Positions 23,750 through 32,642 of a stretch of DNA of 64,000 nt are shown piece by piece. The stretch is from Dactylis glomerata (lineage: Eukaryota > Streptophyta > Magnoliopsida > Poales > Poaceae), in assembly GCA_007115705.1 (NCBI GenBank), contig QXEO01001868.1:124001-188000 (forward strand). The letters are read 5' to 3'. The notes below the pieces were generated by a model. It was not told where the DNA came from, searched no databases, and saw only the letters and a list, made by a program, of their open reading frames with translations. A program made the translations under genes and the position numbers. Every line of letters starts with the position of its first letter. The stretch's first letter is position 1.

Positions 23750-26700
23750 TTAGCAGAAGAAAGGTCTTAGGAGACTGACATTCCAGGGATGCTCGGTCTC
23801 CTTGTCAGAGTTATCTGCCTTGTTCTTTCTGGGCTCTTGTGCGTCGATGAGGTAATATGCCCCATTGCCCAGCACCCGGCTGACAATGAACGGTCCCTCC
23901 CAGGGAGGAGACAGCTTGTGCATGCCTTTAGTGCTTTGGACCAGCCGGAGTATGAGATCACCTTCGCGAAACACGAGCGGGCGAATTTTCCGGCTGTGGT
24001 ATCGTCGCAGCTGCTGCTGATAGAGCGCTGATCTAGCCAGAGCCTGTTCTCGTGCCTCCTCGAGGAGGTCGACGCCATCTTCGCGAGCTTCTTTTGCTTG
24101 CTTCTCCGTGTACTGGACAATTCTGGGCGCGTCGAACTCAATGTCCGTGGGTAACACCGCCTCTGCTCCATAGACTAGGAAGAAAGGTGTGAAGCCGACA
24201 GAGCGATTTGGAGTGGTGCGCAGGCTCCAGAGCACTGAGGGTAGCTCTTCGACCCAACAGCCGGCTGAGCGTTCGAGAGGCTCGACCAGTCTTGGTTTGA
24301 TGCCGGCCAGGATCAGCCCATTTGCCTTCTCCACTTGTCCATTTGACTGAGGGTGCGCTACTGACGCTAAGTCTAGCCGGATGCCTTTCTGACCACAGTA
24401 ATCGGCAAAGACTCCCTTCGCAAAGTTCGTCCCATTGTCGGTGATGATGCTGTGGGGAACTCCATATCTTATGATGATCTCGTTGAAGAACTTGATCGTG
24501 GACGAACCGTCGAGTTTTTTGATTGGCTTGGCCTCGATCCACTTGGTGAACTTGTCCACAGCAACCAGCAGATGCGTCAAGCCCCCGGGTGCGGTCTTGA
24601 ATGGCCCTACCATGTCCAGGCCCCAGACCGCGAACGGCCAGGTGAGCGGGATGGTCTTGAGGGCTGCCGCTGGAGTGTTTCTGTGCTTGGAGAAGCGCTG
24701 GCAGCAATTGCACTGCTTCACCAGCTGCTCTGCATTCTGCTTGGCCGTTGGCCAATAGAAGCCATGGCGGAAGGCTTTGGCCACCAAGGCTCTGGAAGAT
24801 GCGTGACGTCCGCACTCCCCTTGGTGTATCTCTCTTAGCAGCTTTGTCCCTTCTTCCGGCTCGATGCACTTCTGGTAGATGCCCGACACGCTGCGTTTGT
24901 ACAGCTCGCTGTTGATGATGGTGTACGCCCCAGCTCGACGCTGAATTCGCCTAGCTTCCGCTTCATCTTGCGGCAAGTCCCCAGTGATGAGGTAGTTGGA
25001 GAATGGTTCGGCCCAGGAAGGTATCTCCCGTATGTGGAAGGCACTGGCGACTAGAGGGTCAGCAGCCCCCGGGTCCGTCGTTGAGCCGGCTTCGCCTGAT
25101 TGTCCGGCTGGGGGAGCGGGCGTGGAGCCGGCAGTCCCCTTGTCCTTCGTCGAGCCGGCCGCGCTAGGCTGGCCGGCTGCCTCCTTCAGCCCCGAGACGG
25201 CAGCCCCCGGGTCCGGTGGCGGTACCTGAGCCGGGGCCGGGTCTCCAGGCACATAGATGGATATGGACTCCGGTGAAGGTTTGATAGACGGCTTCTGGAT
25301 GATCTCCAGGGACACCCCGGCTGGGATATCCTGCTTGGTGGAGCCGATCTTGGATAGCCGGTTTGCTTCCTCGTTGTTTGCTCTGGGGACATGGTGGAAC
25401 TCGCAGCCCTCGAAGAATCCGCTGAGCTGCTGCACGTAGAAGCGATAGGAGGCCATGTTGGCGTCCTTGGCATCCCAGTCCCCTGAGACCTGGTGCGTCA
25501 CCAGGTCGGAGTCTCCGAAACAGAGGATCCTCCTGATGCCGATCTGCTTGGCCATCTTGAGCCCATGTACCAGGGCTTCATACTCGGCGACGTTGTTCGA
25601 CGCACGGAAGTGCATCAGCAGCACGTATTGCAGCTTGTCTCCCTTGGGAGAGGTGAGGACGACGCCGGCTCCCAAGCCCCCGAGCAGCTTGGAGCCATCG
25701 AAGTGCATGCGCCAGTGGGTGGAGTCCGGAGCCGGCGGCAGGTACTGGTGCTCTCCCCAGTCAGGGAAGAAATCCGCTATGATATGTGGCTTGATCGTCA
25801 TCCTGGGCTTGTACTGAATGGTATGAGCCGCAAGCTCGATCGCCCATTTAGCCACTCTTCCTGACGGGTCCTTGCAGCCGATGATCTCCGAGAGCGGAGT
25901 GGTGCTCACCACCGTGATTGGGTGCTCCTCGAAGTAGTGCTTCAGCTTCTTGGCCGCCATGTACACGCCGTACGCGACCTTCTGGTAGTGCGGGTAGTTC
26001 TGCTTGGAGAGAGTGAGCACCTCACTCAAATAGTACACCGGGCGCTGAACCGGCAGCTCTTTGCCTTCCTCGGTGCGCTCCACCACGATCACCACGCTGA
26101 TGACGCGTGGGGTTGCTGCGATGTAGAGCAGCATTGGCTCTCGCGGAGCCAGCGCTGCCAAGATTGGCGCGGTAGACAAGGCTCGCTTGAGGTCGTTGAC
26201 GGCGTCATCAGCGCGCTGGGACCAAACGAAGTGGTCCATCTTCTTCATCAGCTGGTACAGCGGCATGGCCTTCTCCCCGAGCTAGTTGACGAACCAGCTA
26301 AGCGAGGCCAGACAGCCAGCAAACTTCTGCACATCTCTGAGCTGGGTGGGCTTCTCTAGGGCCTCGATGGCTTTTATCTTCGAGGGGTTAGCCTCGATCC
26401 CTCGCTGGGAAACGATGTAGCCTAGGAGCTGCCCAGCCGGCACGCCAAAGGTGAACTTCTCAGGGTTGAGCTTCATGCGATAGCGCCGCAGGTTGGTGAA
26501 GGTCTCCTTGAGATCGTCCAGGAGCGTGCCGCTCTGCTTGGTCTTCACCACCACGTCGTCCACATAAGCGTGCACGTTCCTCCCAATCTGCTCCTGCAGA
26601 CATCGCTGCATGGTTCGCTGGTAAGTGGCTCCAGCGTTCTTCAGGCCGAACGGCATGGTAACGTAGCAGTAGGCTCCATACGGGGTGATGAAGGAGGTCT

Positions 26701-27148
26701 TGATCTGATCCGGCTGGAAGAGCGGGATCTGGTGGTAGCCGGAATAGGCGTCCAGGAAAGACAACAGGTCACAGCCGGCTGTGGAGTCGATCACCTGGTC
26801 AATTCGTGGCAGCACGAAAGGATCCTTGGGGCAAGCCTTGTTGAGGCTAGTGTAGTCGATACACATTCGCCAAGTGTTATTCTTCTTCAGAACCAAGACT
26901 GGGTTCGCGAGCCAGTCAGGGTAAAACACCTCCATGATAAAGCCGGCTGCAAGGAGCCGGGCAATCTCCTCGCCAATAGCTTTCCTCTTTTCTTCTGCAA
27001 ACCGCCGCAGCGGCTGCTTGACCGGCTTGGCGTCCGGCCGGACGTTTAGTGCGTGCTCAGCCAGCTCCCACGGCACACCAGGCATGTCCTTTGGAGACCA
27101 TGCAAAGATGTCCCGATTCTCATGGAGGAAACTGGTGAGCTCGCTTTC
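23750..27148 (-). pseudogene. B copy 1 polymerase, one amber codon
   Basis: Read on the minus strand after the boundary UAG. The RT has LDAYSGYHQI and YVDD. A TAG at 26282-26284 interrupts the frame after the RT; copy 2 has CAG there, so it is a C-to-T change in a CHG context. The frame continues from 26266 through a degenerate RNase H, a second archaeal-type RNase H (MHFDGSK, EYEALVHGLK), a proline/alanine-rich linker and integrase. The integrase zinc finger ends QCNCCQRF, and D, D and E lie in GLDMV, TDNGTN and NGQVEKANG. Integrase is complete to SLLRPFFC. A single nonsense codon is the only break I see within pol. Confidence 0.9.
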
Positions 27149-29155
27149 CTATTTGGCAGACAAGCCGGTGCCGATGATGACGTATTTGCAGGGGTCACTC
27201 TTGTCCAGTAGGATCTTCTTGGTGTCGTTAGCCGGCTTGAATTGCTCCACAGGCGACTGGCGAACCGGTACGTCTTGCTGGGTCAGCTCCACACGATGCA
27301 GAAGCTGCCTTTTCTCCTCGGCAACGACCAGCGCCTCTGCCAGCTGCAAGCTCTCCTTTGCGCAGGCCAGGGACTTCTGGAAGTTTCCCGAGACTATGAT
27401 CACACCTCTAGGCCCTGGGAGCTTCATCTTCAGATAGGCGTAGTGCGGAACCGCCATGAACTTGGCCAAGGCTGGTCGGCCAAGCAGCGCATGGTAGGGA
27501 CTGCTGATGTCCACCACCTCGAACCAGATGGGCTCGCGGTGGCTATTCCCCTTCTTTCCGAAGAGAACCTCCAGCTGCACCTTGCCCAAACGGGTGCAAG
27601 AATGCCCAGGCACGATGCCATGGAAGGTGGGCCGGCTAGGTTTCAGCTGAGCAAGCGGGATGCCCAACTTCTCCAGAGAGCTTCGGTAAAGAAGGTTGAT
27701 ACTACTACCGCCATCGATGAGCACGCGGGAGAAACGGCACATGTGCGTATCGGAACACACGACAGGATCCACGACCAGAGCATACTCTCCAGGGCTGGGC
27801 ATCAACCTCGGGTGGTCCTCGCGCCCCCAGGTAATGGCCGCCTCGGACCAATGCATGAACTGGGGTTCTGCATGCGTCACGGCGTTCACCTCTGCCTCAT
27901 TCCAAAGGTCGCTCCTTTTGTCCTTGCCGGGGGTAGTGAAAATGTGATACTGCTCCACGTCCGTCGAGAAGTCATCATCTTGATTCGGCTCGCCTCCAGC
28001 CGGGTCGCGTTGTTGGTCCTCCTGACCTTCAGCCAGTTGCGCTTGCGATGTACCAGGGATCTGCCGAGCGCGCTGCTCCAGCTCTCTCATGAAACGGCAC
28101 TGACGCGTGGAGTGGGTTGCTTCCCTGCCCGGGGAGGTGTGGAATTTACACGGCTGATCGAGCGCAGCATCGAGGGTGGACTTGCCCTCTTTGCGCCCAT
28201 GACCGCTGCGTGCAGCCCCCGGGCCTCCTTGGTCGGACGCCGCTCGCTTTGAGCTAGCAGATCCTCTGGGGAGCGCCTTGGTGTGGTCAAGCCACAGGTG
28301 GATGTGCAGCGCCGATGGGCGAGCCTGGGACTCCGACCCTGGCGCTGACTCCTCGATCGAACATGGTCTGCTCGCTCCGCCGCCTTGCTGGGCGCGGCGG
28401 CCTTGGGCGTTGCCGCTCGGAGCACGGCCGCCCTGTCCACGCCCTCCGCGGCCTCGGCTTGCCGATGGCGACCGCTGGCTCTGGCCGGGGACGACGGTGG
28501 CGAAGCTGCGGCACGAGTCACGGGCGAGCTCGGTCGGTGCGTCTCCATGCACGTCGTAGAACTCGCTGAGCGTGGTACTTGCACGGCGCCGGTTTGCCTC
28601 GTCCTCAGCCACCTTGCCAAGGAGAACGAGGCGCGTCCGCTCCAGGGCCTCGGCGACCCGGGCGGGATCGATGACGCGGTCGAGGGGAACGCGTAGGTCC
28701 ACCACGGAGAGGTCCGGGGCATCCCGCTCTGGGAGTGGAGCGTCTTGCTCCTGAGGAGGTGGGCGCTTGAGCGACGGGCGCTCGGGACGCGGTAAGTCGC
28801 CGCCCTCATCCTCTCCCAGGGTCATCACCTCGATCATGGCGCCAAGATTGCTGCTTTCACCGCAGCTTGAGCCTCCGTCGCAGAGGGAGTCGGAGACGTC
28901 GGTGACCTCCTCCGGGAAGGGCTTGGCGACGTAGAAGCGGTGGCTGCCGACGTCGAGGAAGGAGCCGCTGTTGCCGAAGCCGTTCTCGAAGTAGGCCAAG
29001 TTGTCGCTGACGCAGTCGAAGGTGCCGAACCTCCAGACGAGGCCGGAGGCGACCTTCTCGCCGGAGGGTCCCGGCCGGAACTTGACTCCGCTCGCCACCG
29101 CGCTTTGCCCCACGGTGGGCGCCAACTGTCGTGGGAATTTAGAGACAGTAGCCAT
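27149..29155 (-). CDS. B copy 1 gag-protease polyprotein, capsid core missing
   Basis: A 668-residue open frame. The ATG at 29155 is 29 bases inside the 5' LTR (LTR2), and the frame runs through the primer site into the internal region. No other Met occurs for about 100 residues. The N-terminal half is acidic, then rich in arginine, glycine and serine. A Cys/His-rich piece (CKFHTSPG, then STRQC) follows, then a protease with active-site IDGGSS and ALLGRPALAKFM. The usual gag capsid segment, obvious in C (ARSWLNTLP), is not visible. It ends at UAG 27149-27151, and pol continues in the same frame. The frame is open, but particle assembly would need capsid protein from elsewhere. Confidence 0.82.
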   Translation of the reverse strand: MATVSKFPRQLAPTVGQSAVASGVKFRPGPSGEKVASGLVWRFGTFDCVSDNLAYFENGFGNSGSFLDVGSHRFYVAKPFPEEVTDVSDSLCDGGSSCGESSNLGAMIEVMTLGEDEGGDLPRPERPSLKRPPPQEQDAPLPERDAPDLSVVDLRVPLDRVIDPARVAEALERTRLVLLGKVAEDEANRRRASTTLSEFYDVHGDAPTELARDSCRSFATVVPGQSQRSPSASRGRGGRGQGGRAPSGNAQGRRAQQGGGASRPCSIEESAPGSESQARPSALHIHLWLDHTKALPRGSASSKRAASDQGGPGAARSGHGRKEGKSTLDAALDQPCKFHTSPGREATHSTRQCRFMRELEQRARQIPGTSQAQLAEGQEDQQRDPAGGEPNQDDDFSTDVEQYHIFTTPGKDKRSDLWNEAEVNAVTHAEPQFMHWSEAAITWGREDHPRLMPSPGEYALVVDPVVCSDTHMCRFSRVLIDGGSSINLLYRSSLEKLGIPLAQLKPSRPTFHGIVPGHSCTRLGKVQLEVLFGKKGNSHREPIWFEVVDISSPYHALLGRPALAKFMAVPHYAYLKMKLPGPRGVIIVSGNFQKSLACAKESLQLAEALVVAEEKRQLLHRVELTQQDVPVRQSPVEQFKPANDTKKILLDKSDPCKYVIIGTGLSAK

Positions 29156-29869
29156 GGGGAGGCTTATCGGAGGGGCTCGACGTTGGTGACGATGGGTCTG
29201 GCTCGGGATTGTGCCAACAGAGACACCTCGGTTTACCCAGGTTCAGGGCCCTCCCGGTTGGAGGTAAACCCCTACTTCCTGCCTGCTTCGTATTGATTAG
29301 GTAGTAACGATTACAGTGCTCCTCGAGCTATTCGGCTAGAGGAGGAAGAAGAAGATCGGGCCTCCCCTATGCTAAGGGTCCAGGCCCCCTTATATAGACG
29401 GGGGCCTGGTTACAGGTTTTGGTAGCGATTCGGCCGGCTGCCGGCTCCTCGGCGGCGGCATCCTTGGCGTGATCCTCTGGCCCTTCTCTGGCAAAGGCAC
29501 TTTATAAAGTGCCTTTCCCCTGGGCCGGCATCTGGAGGGCATATCCCTTCTCTTTTGCCTCGGATCCAATCGTGGGGGAAGGGTCCTCGATCTCTCATTG
29601 GCTGGACGTGGTTGTGGCGCTCGTCACTCCCGTCCTGTGCCCCTGCCGCTCCTGTCGGGGCCATCCTACTTTTGGCCAGACAACCGTTGAGATGCTTTGT
29701 CTTCATCGCCCGGCTCCAGTTCTCCTCGGTGGAGTCGCCAGCCGGCTGCTAGTGCAGCCGGCCCTTCGGGCGGAGCCGGTCTTCTCGTGCTGAAGCCGTG
29801 GGGACTCCTGGGACGCCAGCCGACACATTGCCCGGCCCGTGGTGCGCCCCATAAGTCATCCCCACGACA
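29127..29869 (-). repeat. LTR2 of B, shared by both tandem copies
   Basis: 743 bp. It acts as 5' LTR for copy 1 and 3' LTR for copy 2. On its left edge the primer-site-like TTGGCGCCCACCGTGGGGC reads on the minus strand (about 29108-29126). It carries the minus-strand TATA near 29390 and the 24-bp palindrome at 29493-29516. No target duplication surrounds it. Confidence 0.93.
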
Positions 29870-30360
29870 CTAGCCCCCGAAACTGGCGAAGTCTCATGGG
29901 CTAGCATGGGGCTTCGGCGGGTTCCTCTTCTCGCCGAGGTCTTGCTCGCTTTTGTCGAAGTCCCAGGATTCTAGTCCGGCTTGGTCGCTCTAATCATTGA
30001 GGCTGGGCTTTGCGGAGTTCTCCCGGCCGTCTCAAGACGAGCCGGTTTCGAGATACGGCCCGGTTGGCGACCGCGAGCCGGTGAGCCGCGAGCCGGCGTG
30101 CTGCCTCCTGGGAACTTGCGCCGCTTCGAATCTTGTTCCCACACGGCGACCGGCGCAGCGCGCCAGTGGCCAGTCTTGTCACTTTGACTTCGGAATCCCC
30201 TCCGTCATAACTTCCTGAGTCATCATGCGAGGTGGGCCGGCATACGTCAGCGTCGCGTCCCATCAACCCCTCCCACGATCCGCTGCGGCAACTGCCGCGG
30301 TGGCGCACGATGTGGAAGTTGGTTACTGAAACGTCGGGGGTTACCCTTTCGCCGCTCTCC

Positions 30361-30368
30361 TTTAAATA
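30361..30368 (+). promoter_or_regulatory. TATA-like box for the antisense gene, B copy 2
   Basis: TTTAAATA lies 86 bases before the ATG at 30447, with a C/T-rich leader between them. It is a plausible core promoter on the plus strand, judged by position and composition only. Confidence 0.4.
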
Positions 30369-30446
30369 CCGAGCGTGCTCGTTGCCCAGGGCGTCTCCCA
30401 CTTCTCCTTCGCGCTCGAGCCTTCTCTTCTTGAATCCGGCCCGACC

Positions 30447-31250
30447 ATGTCGTCCCCTAGCCACTCCTCTGCCAGCGGCGACAAGGTCCCAGAGGGGGAC
30501 AGGGAGGAGGTTGAGGTGCCGGAGACGGCGCCCTCCGCATCCCGAAGACGCGGTCGCCCAAAAGGAAGCCGCAACAAGAGCACCCTAGAGGCCCTCGCGG
30601 CGAAAGCCGCCGCTGCCGCCTCTTCCTCCGTCACGCCCCAGGCGTCCGGAGCTCCCAGCGATGCGGGCATCCTGGAGAAGCGGAAGCCCGGCCGCCCGAA
30701 GGGGAGCAGGAAGAAGATTGCCCCCGCGGCGGTCGCTGCTCCTTCTTCGTCCCGCCGCCGCGGGCGGCCGCCGGGCAGCAAAAACAAGAAGGCCCCCGCC
30801 GTCTTCAGGGTCGAGGCCACTCCCGCGGGGCCGCGCGCAATGGCTCCTCCTCCGCTAGGCCCCTCGCGGCCCTGGCTGGAGAAGCCGGCGCTCCAGCCGC
30901 CGGAGTACATCTCGGCGCAGGGATGGTCCACCTGCATCATCCATGTGCTTGCTGGTGCCCGGGATCGTCTCCGCCTCCCGACCCAGTTCACCAGCTCGAT
31001 GGAGGACCAGGAGATGGCTTGCGCCAAACTGCGGGAGTGCAGCGGCGGCCAGCCCACGTACCGCGTCGAGGTCTACTACGACGGCCAGGGGGTGCGCTAC
31101 TTTCGCGACGGGTGGTCGAAGTTCTTCATCGACTACGGCGTGCACGAGGGTTGGTTCATCCTTCTCACCCGCCAAGATGAGACGGACGACTTCACCATCT
31201 GCCTCTTCGACGGCACCCTCTCCGCCCGTGCCTTCGCCGCCCAGCCGTGA
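30447..31250 (+). CDS. Antisense AT-hook/B3-like protein, B copy 2, intact
   Basis: A 267-residue open frame opposite to gag-pol, between the 3' LTR (LTR2) and integrase. Three AT-hooks lie at residues 33-44 (RRRGRPKGSRNK), 78-90 (KRKPGRPKGSRKK) and 103-115 (RRRGRPPGSKNKK). A proline-rich linker and a B3-like domain (about 160-262) follow, with RLRLPTQF, YRVEVYYDGQG, RYFRDGWSKFF, HEGWFILL and ICLFDGT. AT-hooks bind the minor groove of AT-rich DNA; B3 domains are plant-specific DNA-binding folds. A nuclear DNA-binding role is inferred. Extra antisense frames are known in Tat-lineage elements, but this domain pair is assigned here from sequence pattern alone. The ATG was chosen because upstream in-frame residues have no conserved counterpart. 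An AATGAAA near 31408 could be a weak poly(A) signal. Confidence 0.82.
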   Translation: MSSPSHSSASGDKVPEGDREEVEVPETAPSASRRRGRPKGSRNKSTLEALAAKAAAAASSSVTPQASGAPSDAGILEKRKPGRPKGSRKKIAPAAVAAPSSSRRRGRPPGSKNKKAPAVFRVEATPAGPRAMAPPPLGPSRPWLEKPALQPPEYISAQGWSTCIIHVLAGARDRLRLPTQFTSSMEDQEMACAKLRECSGGQPTYRVEVYYDGQGVRYFRDGWSKFFIDYGVHEGWFILLTRQDETDDFTICLFDGTLSARAFAAQP

Positions 31251-32642
31251 GGGGTAGGCCTTGTCGACTTCCGACGCGGACTTCTCCGGGGCAAAGTCCA
31301 TGCGGCACTCGCGCCGGGCCGAGGAAGGCGAGCCTCCCCGGGCTGGGAATGCTTGGGGCTCTTAGTGTAGCGATTTAGGAAGCTTTTGTAGTCCCCAAAC
31401 TTCCGCTTAATGAAAACTTGTCTTTCCTTGTTTGCTGCGTGAATGTCTTTCTTCACTGTGTGTTTTTGCCATCGCGCAAATGTCTTCTGCTTGACACCCT
31501 TGCAATGCGATGATCCTTCCCTTAACGAAACCGATGTTCACGCGAATCCGTAGATAGGGACTGCAATAGTCATTACCCTGCGCAGATGCTTCAGGCGGGC
31601 TCTTTCGGCTTCAACGTGGAGGGTACGGTGCTTCTGCTTGCCGGCTCCGGGGGGAACGGACCAGTCCCGGCTCAGCGGAGTTGGAGCGGAGACTGAGTCT
31701 TGTACCGGCTCGGGCGAGGTCGAAGCCGGCACGTTACCCTTCCCAGGCCTTCGCACGTCCCAAGCCACGACTGGAGTAGACTTCCCAGTTTCCGTCTCTA
31801 GCCGGGGTCTTTGTGAGTGCTAAGTTTCGATTTTGTTGCTCGTTTGCTGATCGTGTCACAGCGCCGACTGATTGGACAGCCGGCGAGGTACTGGATCCGG
31901 CCTGCTTCTGAGGGCCAATTCCCTTTCCCCCTAGCCCCCGAGTTTTGGGGTAGCTGGACTAACAGCTAGCTCGAAACTAACCTTTCGCGAATGATGCCAA
32001 CGTCAAGCGAGGTAGCCCTTGCTTCGAACCTCTTAGACGTGGCTTCTCAGCCCAAGCGTCGAGAGACTGTGACTATCAACTATTCGCTGGTTTTGCCTTT
32101 GCCCGGTTCCCTCAACCTTTTCCTTAATCTTCCCACCCTTCGGCCCTTCTACCCCCAACCGGCAGCCTGGTGCCGGTTGGTCTCCCTTGGGCCGGCAGCC
32201 GAATGCCGGCCTAGGGTGGGAGCGTGCCGCGGAGTGAGAAGTAGTACTTCGGTCTATCGGGCCCCCGACTCGTGCTAGCCAACGCTTAGTTAACAGACAC
32301 TGCCCTTAACGCCTAGTTGAGCGGTTTTTCCATCGTTTGTGGTTCTGCTCTGCGGCTTTCCTTCGTATGTGGCCTGCCGGCTCCTATCCGTCCGGCTGCG
32401 CGGAGCCGGAAGGCGGAGATTGGGCTCGAGGCCTTCTTCATACGTAGTACTCATCCGGCTGGTGAGAGATCGATCTTTTTCAGGGCTGCCGGCTGTGGCT
32501 CGGTGCCTGGAGCCGGCTGCCGGTCAAGTGAATAACGCAGGAAGCAAAACATACACGAAGTGTTTTCCTCGGAGCCGGCCGTAACTAGCCGTTCCGTTTT
32601 CCTTTATTCATTGACACGTTTTTCGGGGTACAAGCTCTTGCC
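31251..32642. other. B copy 2 noncoding region between antisense gene and integrase
   Basis: From about 31425 it is collinear and nearly identical with 22530-23749. No recognised coding sequence. It is GC-rich with repeated GCCGGC motifs. Its role may be regulatory or structural; nothing specific can be shown. Confidence 0.5.

Noticed and set aside
27242..28252. Long plus-strand open frame (336 codons) opposite gag of B copy 1, partly repeated at 36366-37127
   Set aside because: Shadow of a GC-rich gag-protease frame; no recognisable domain, and it is repeated only because the copies are near-identical.
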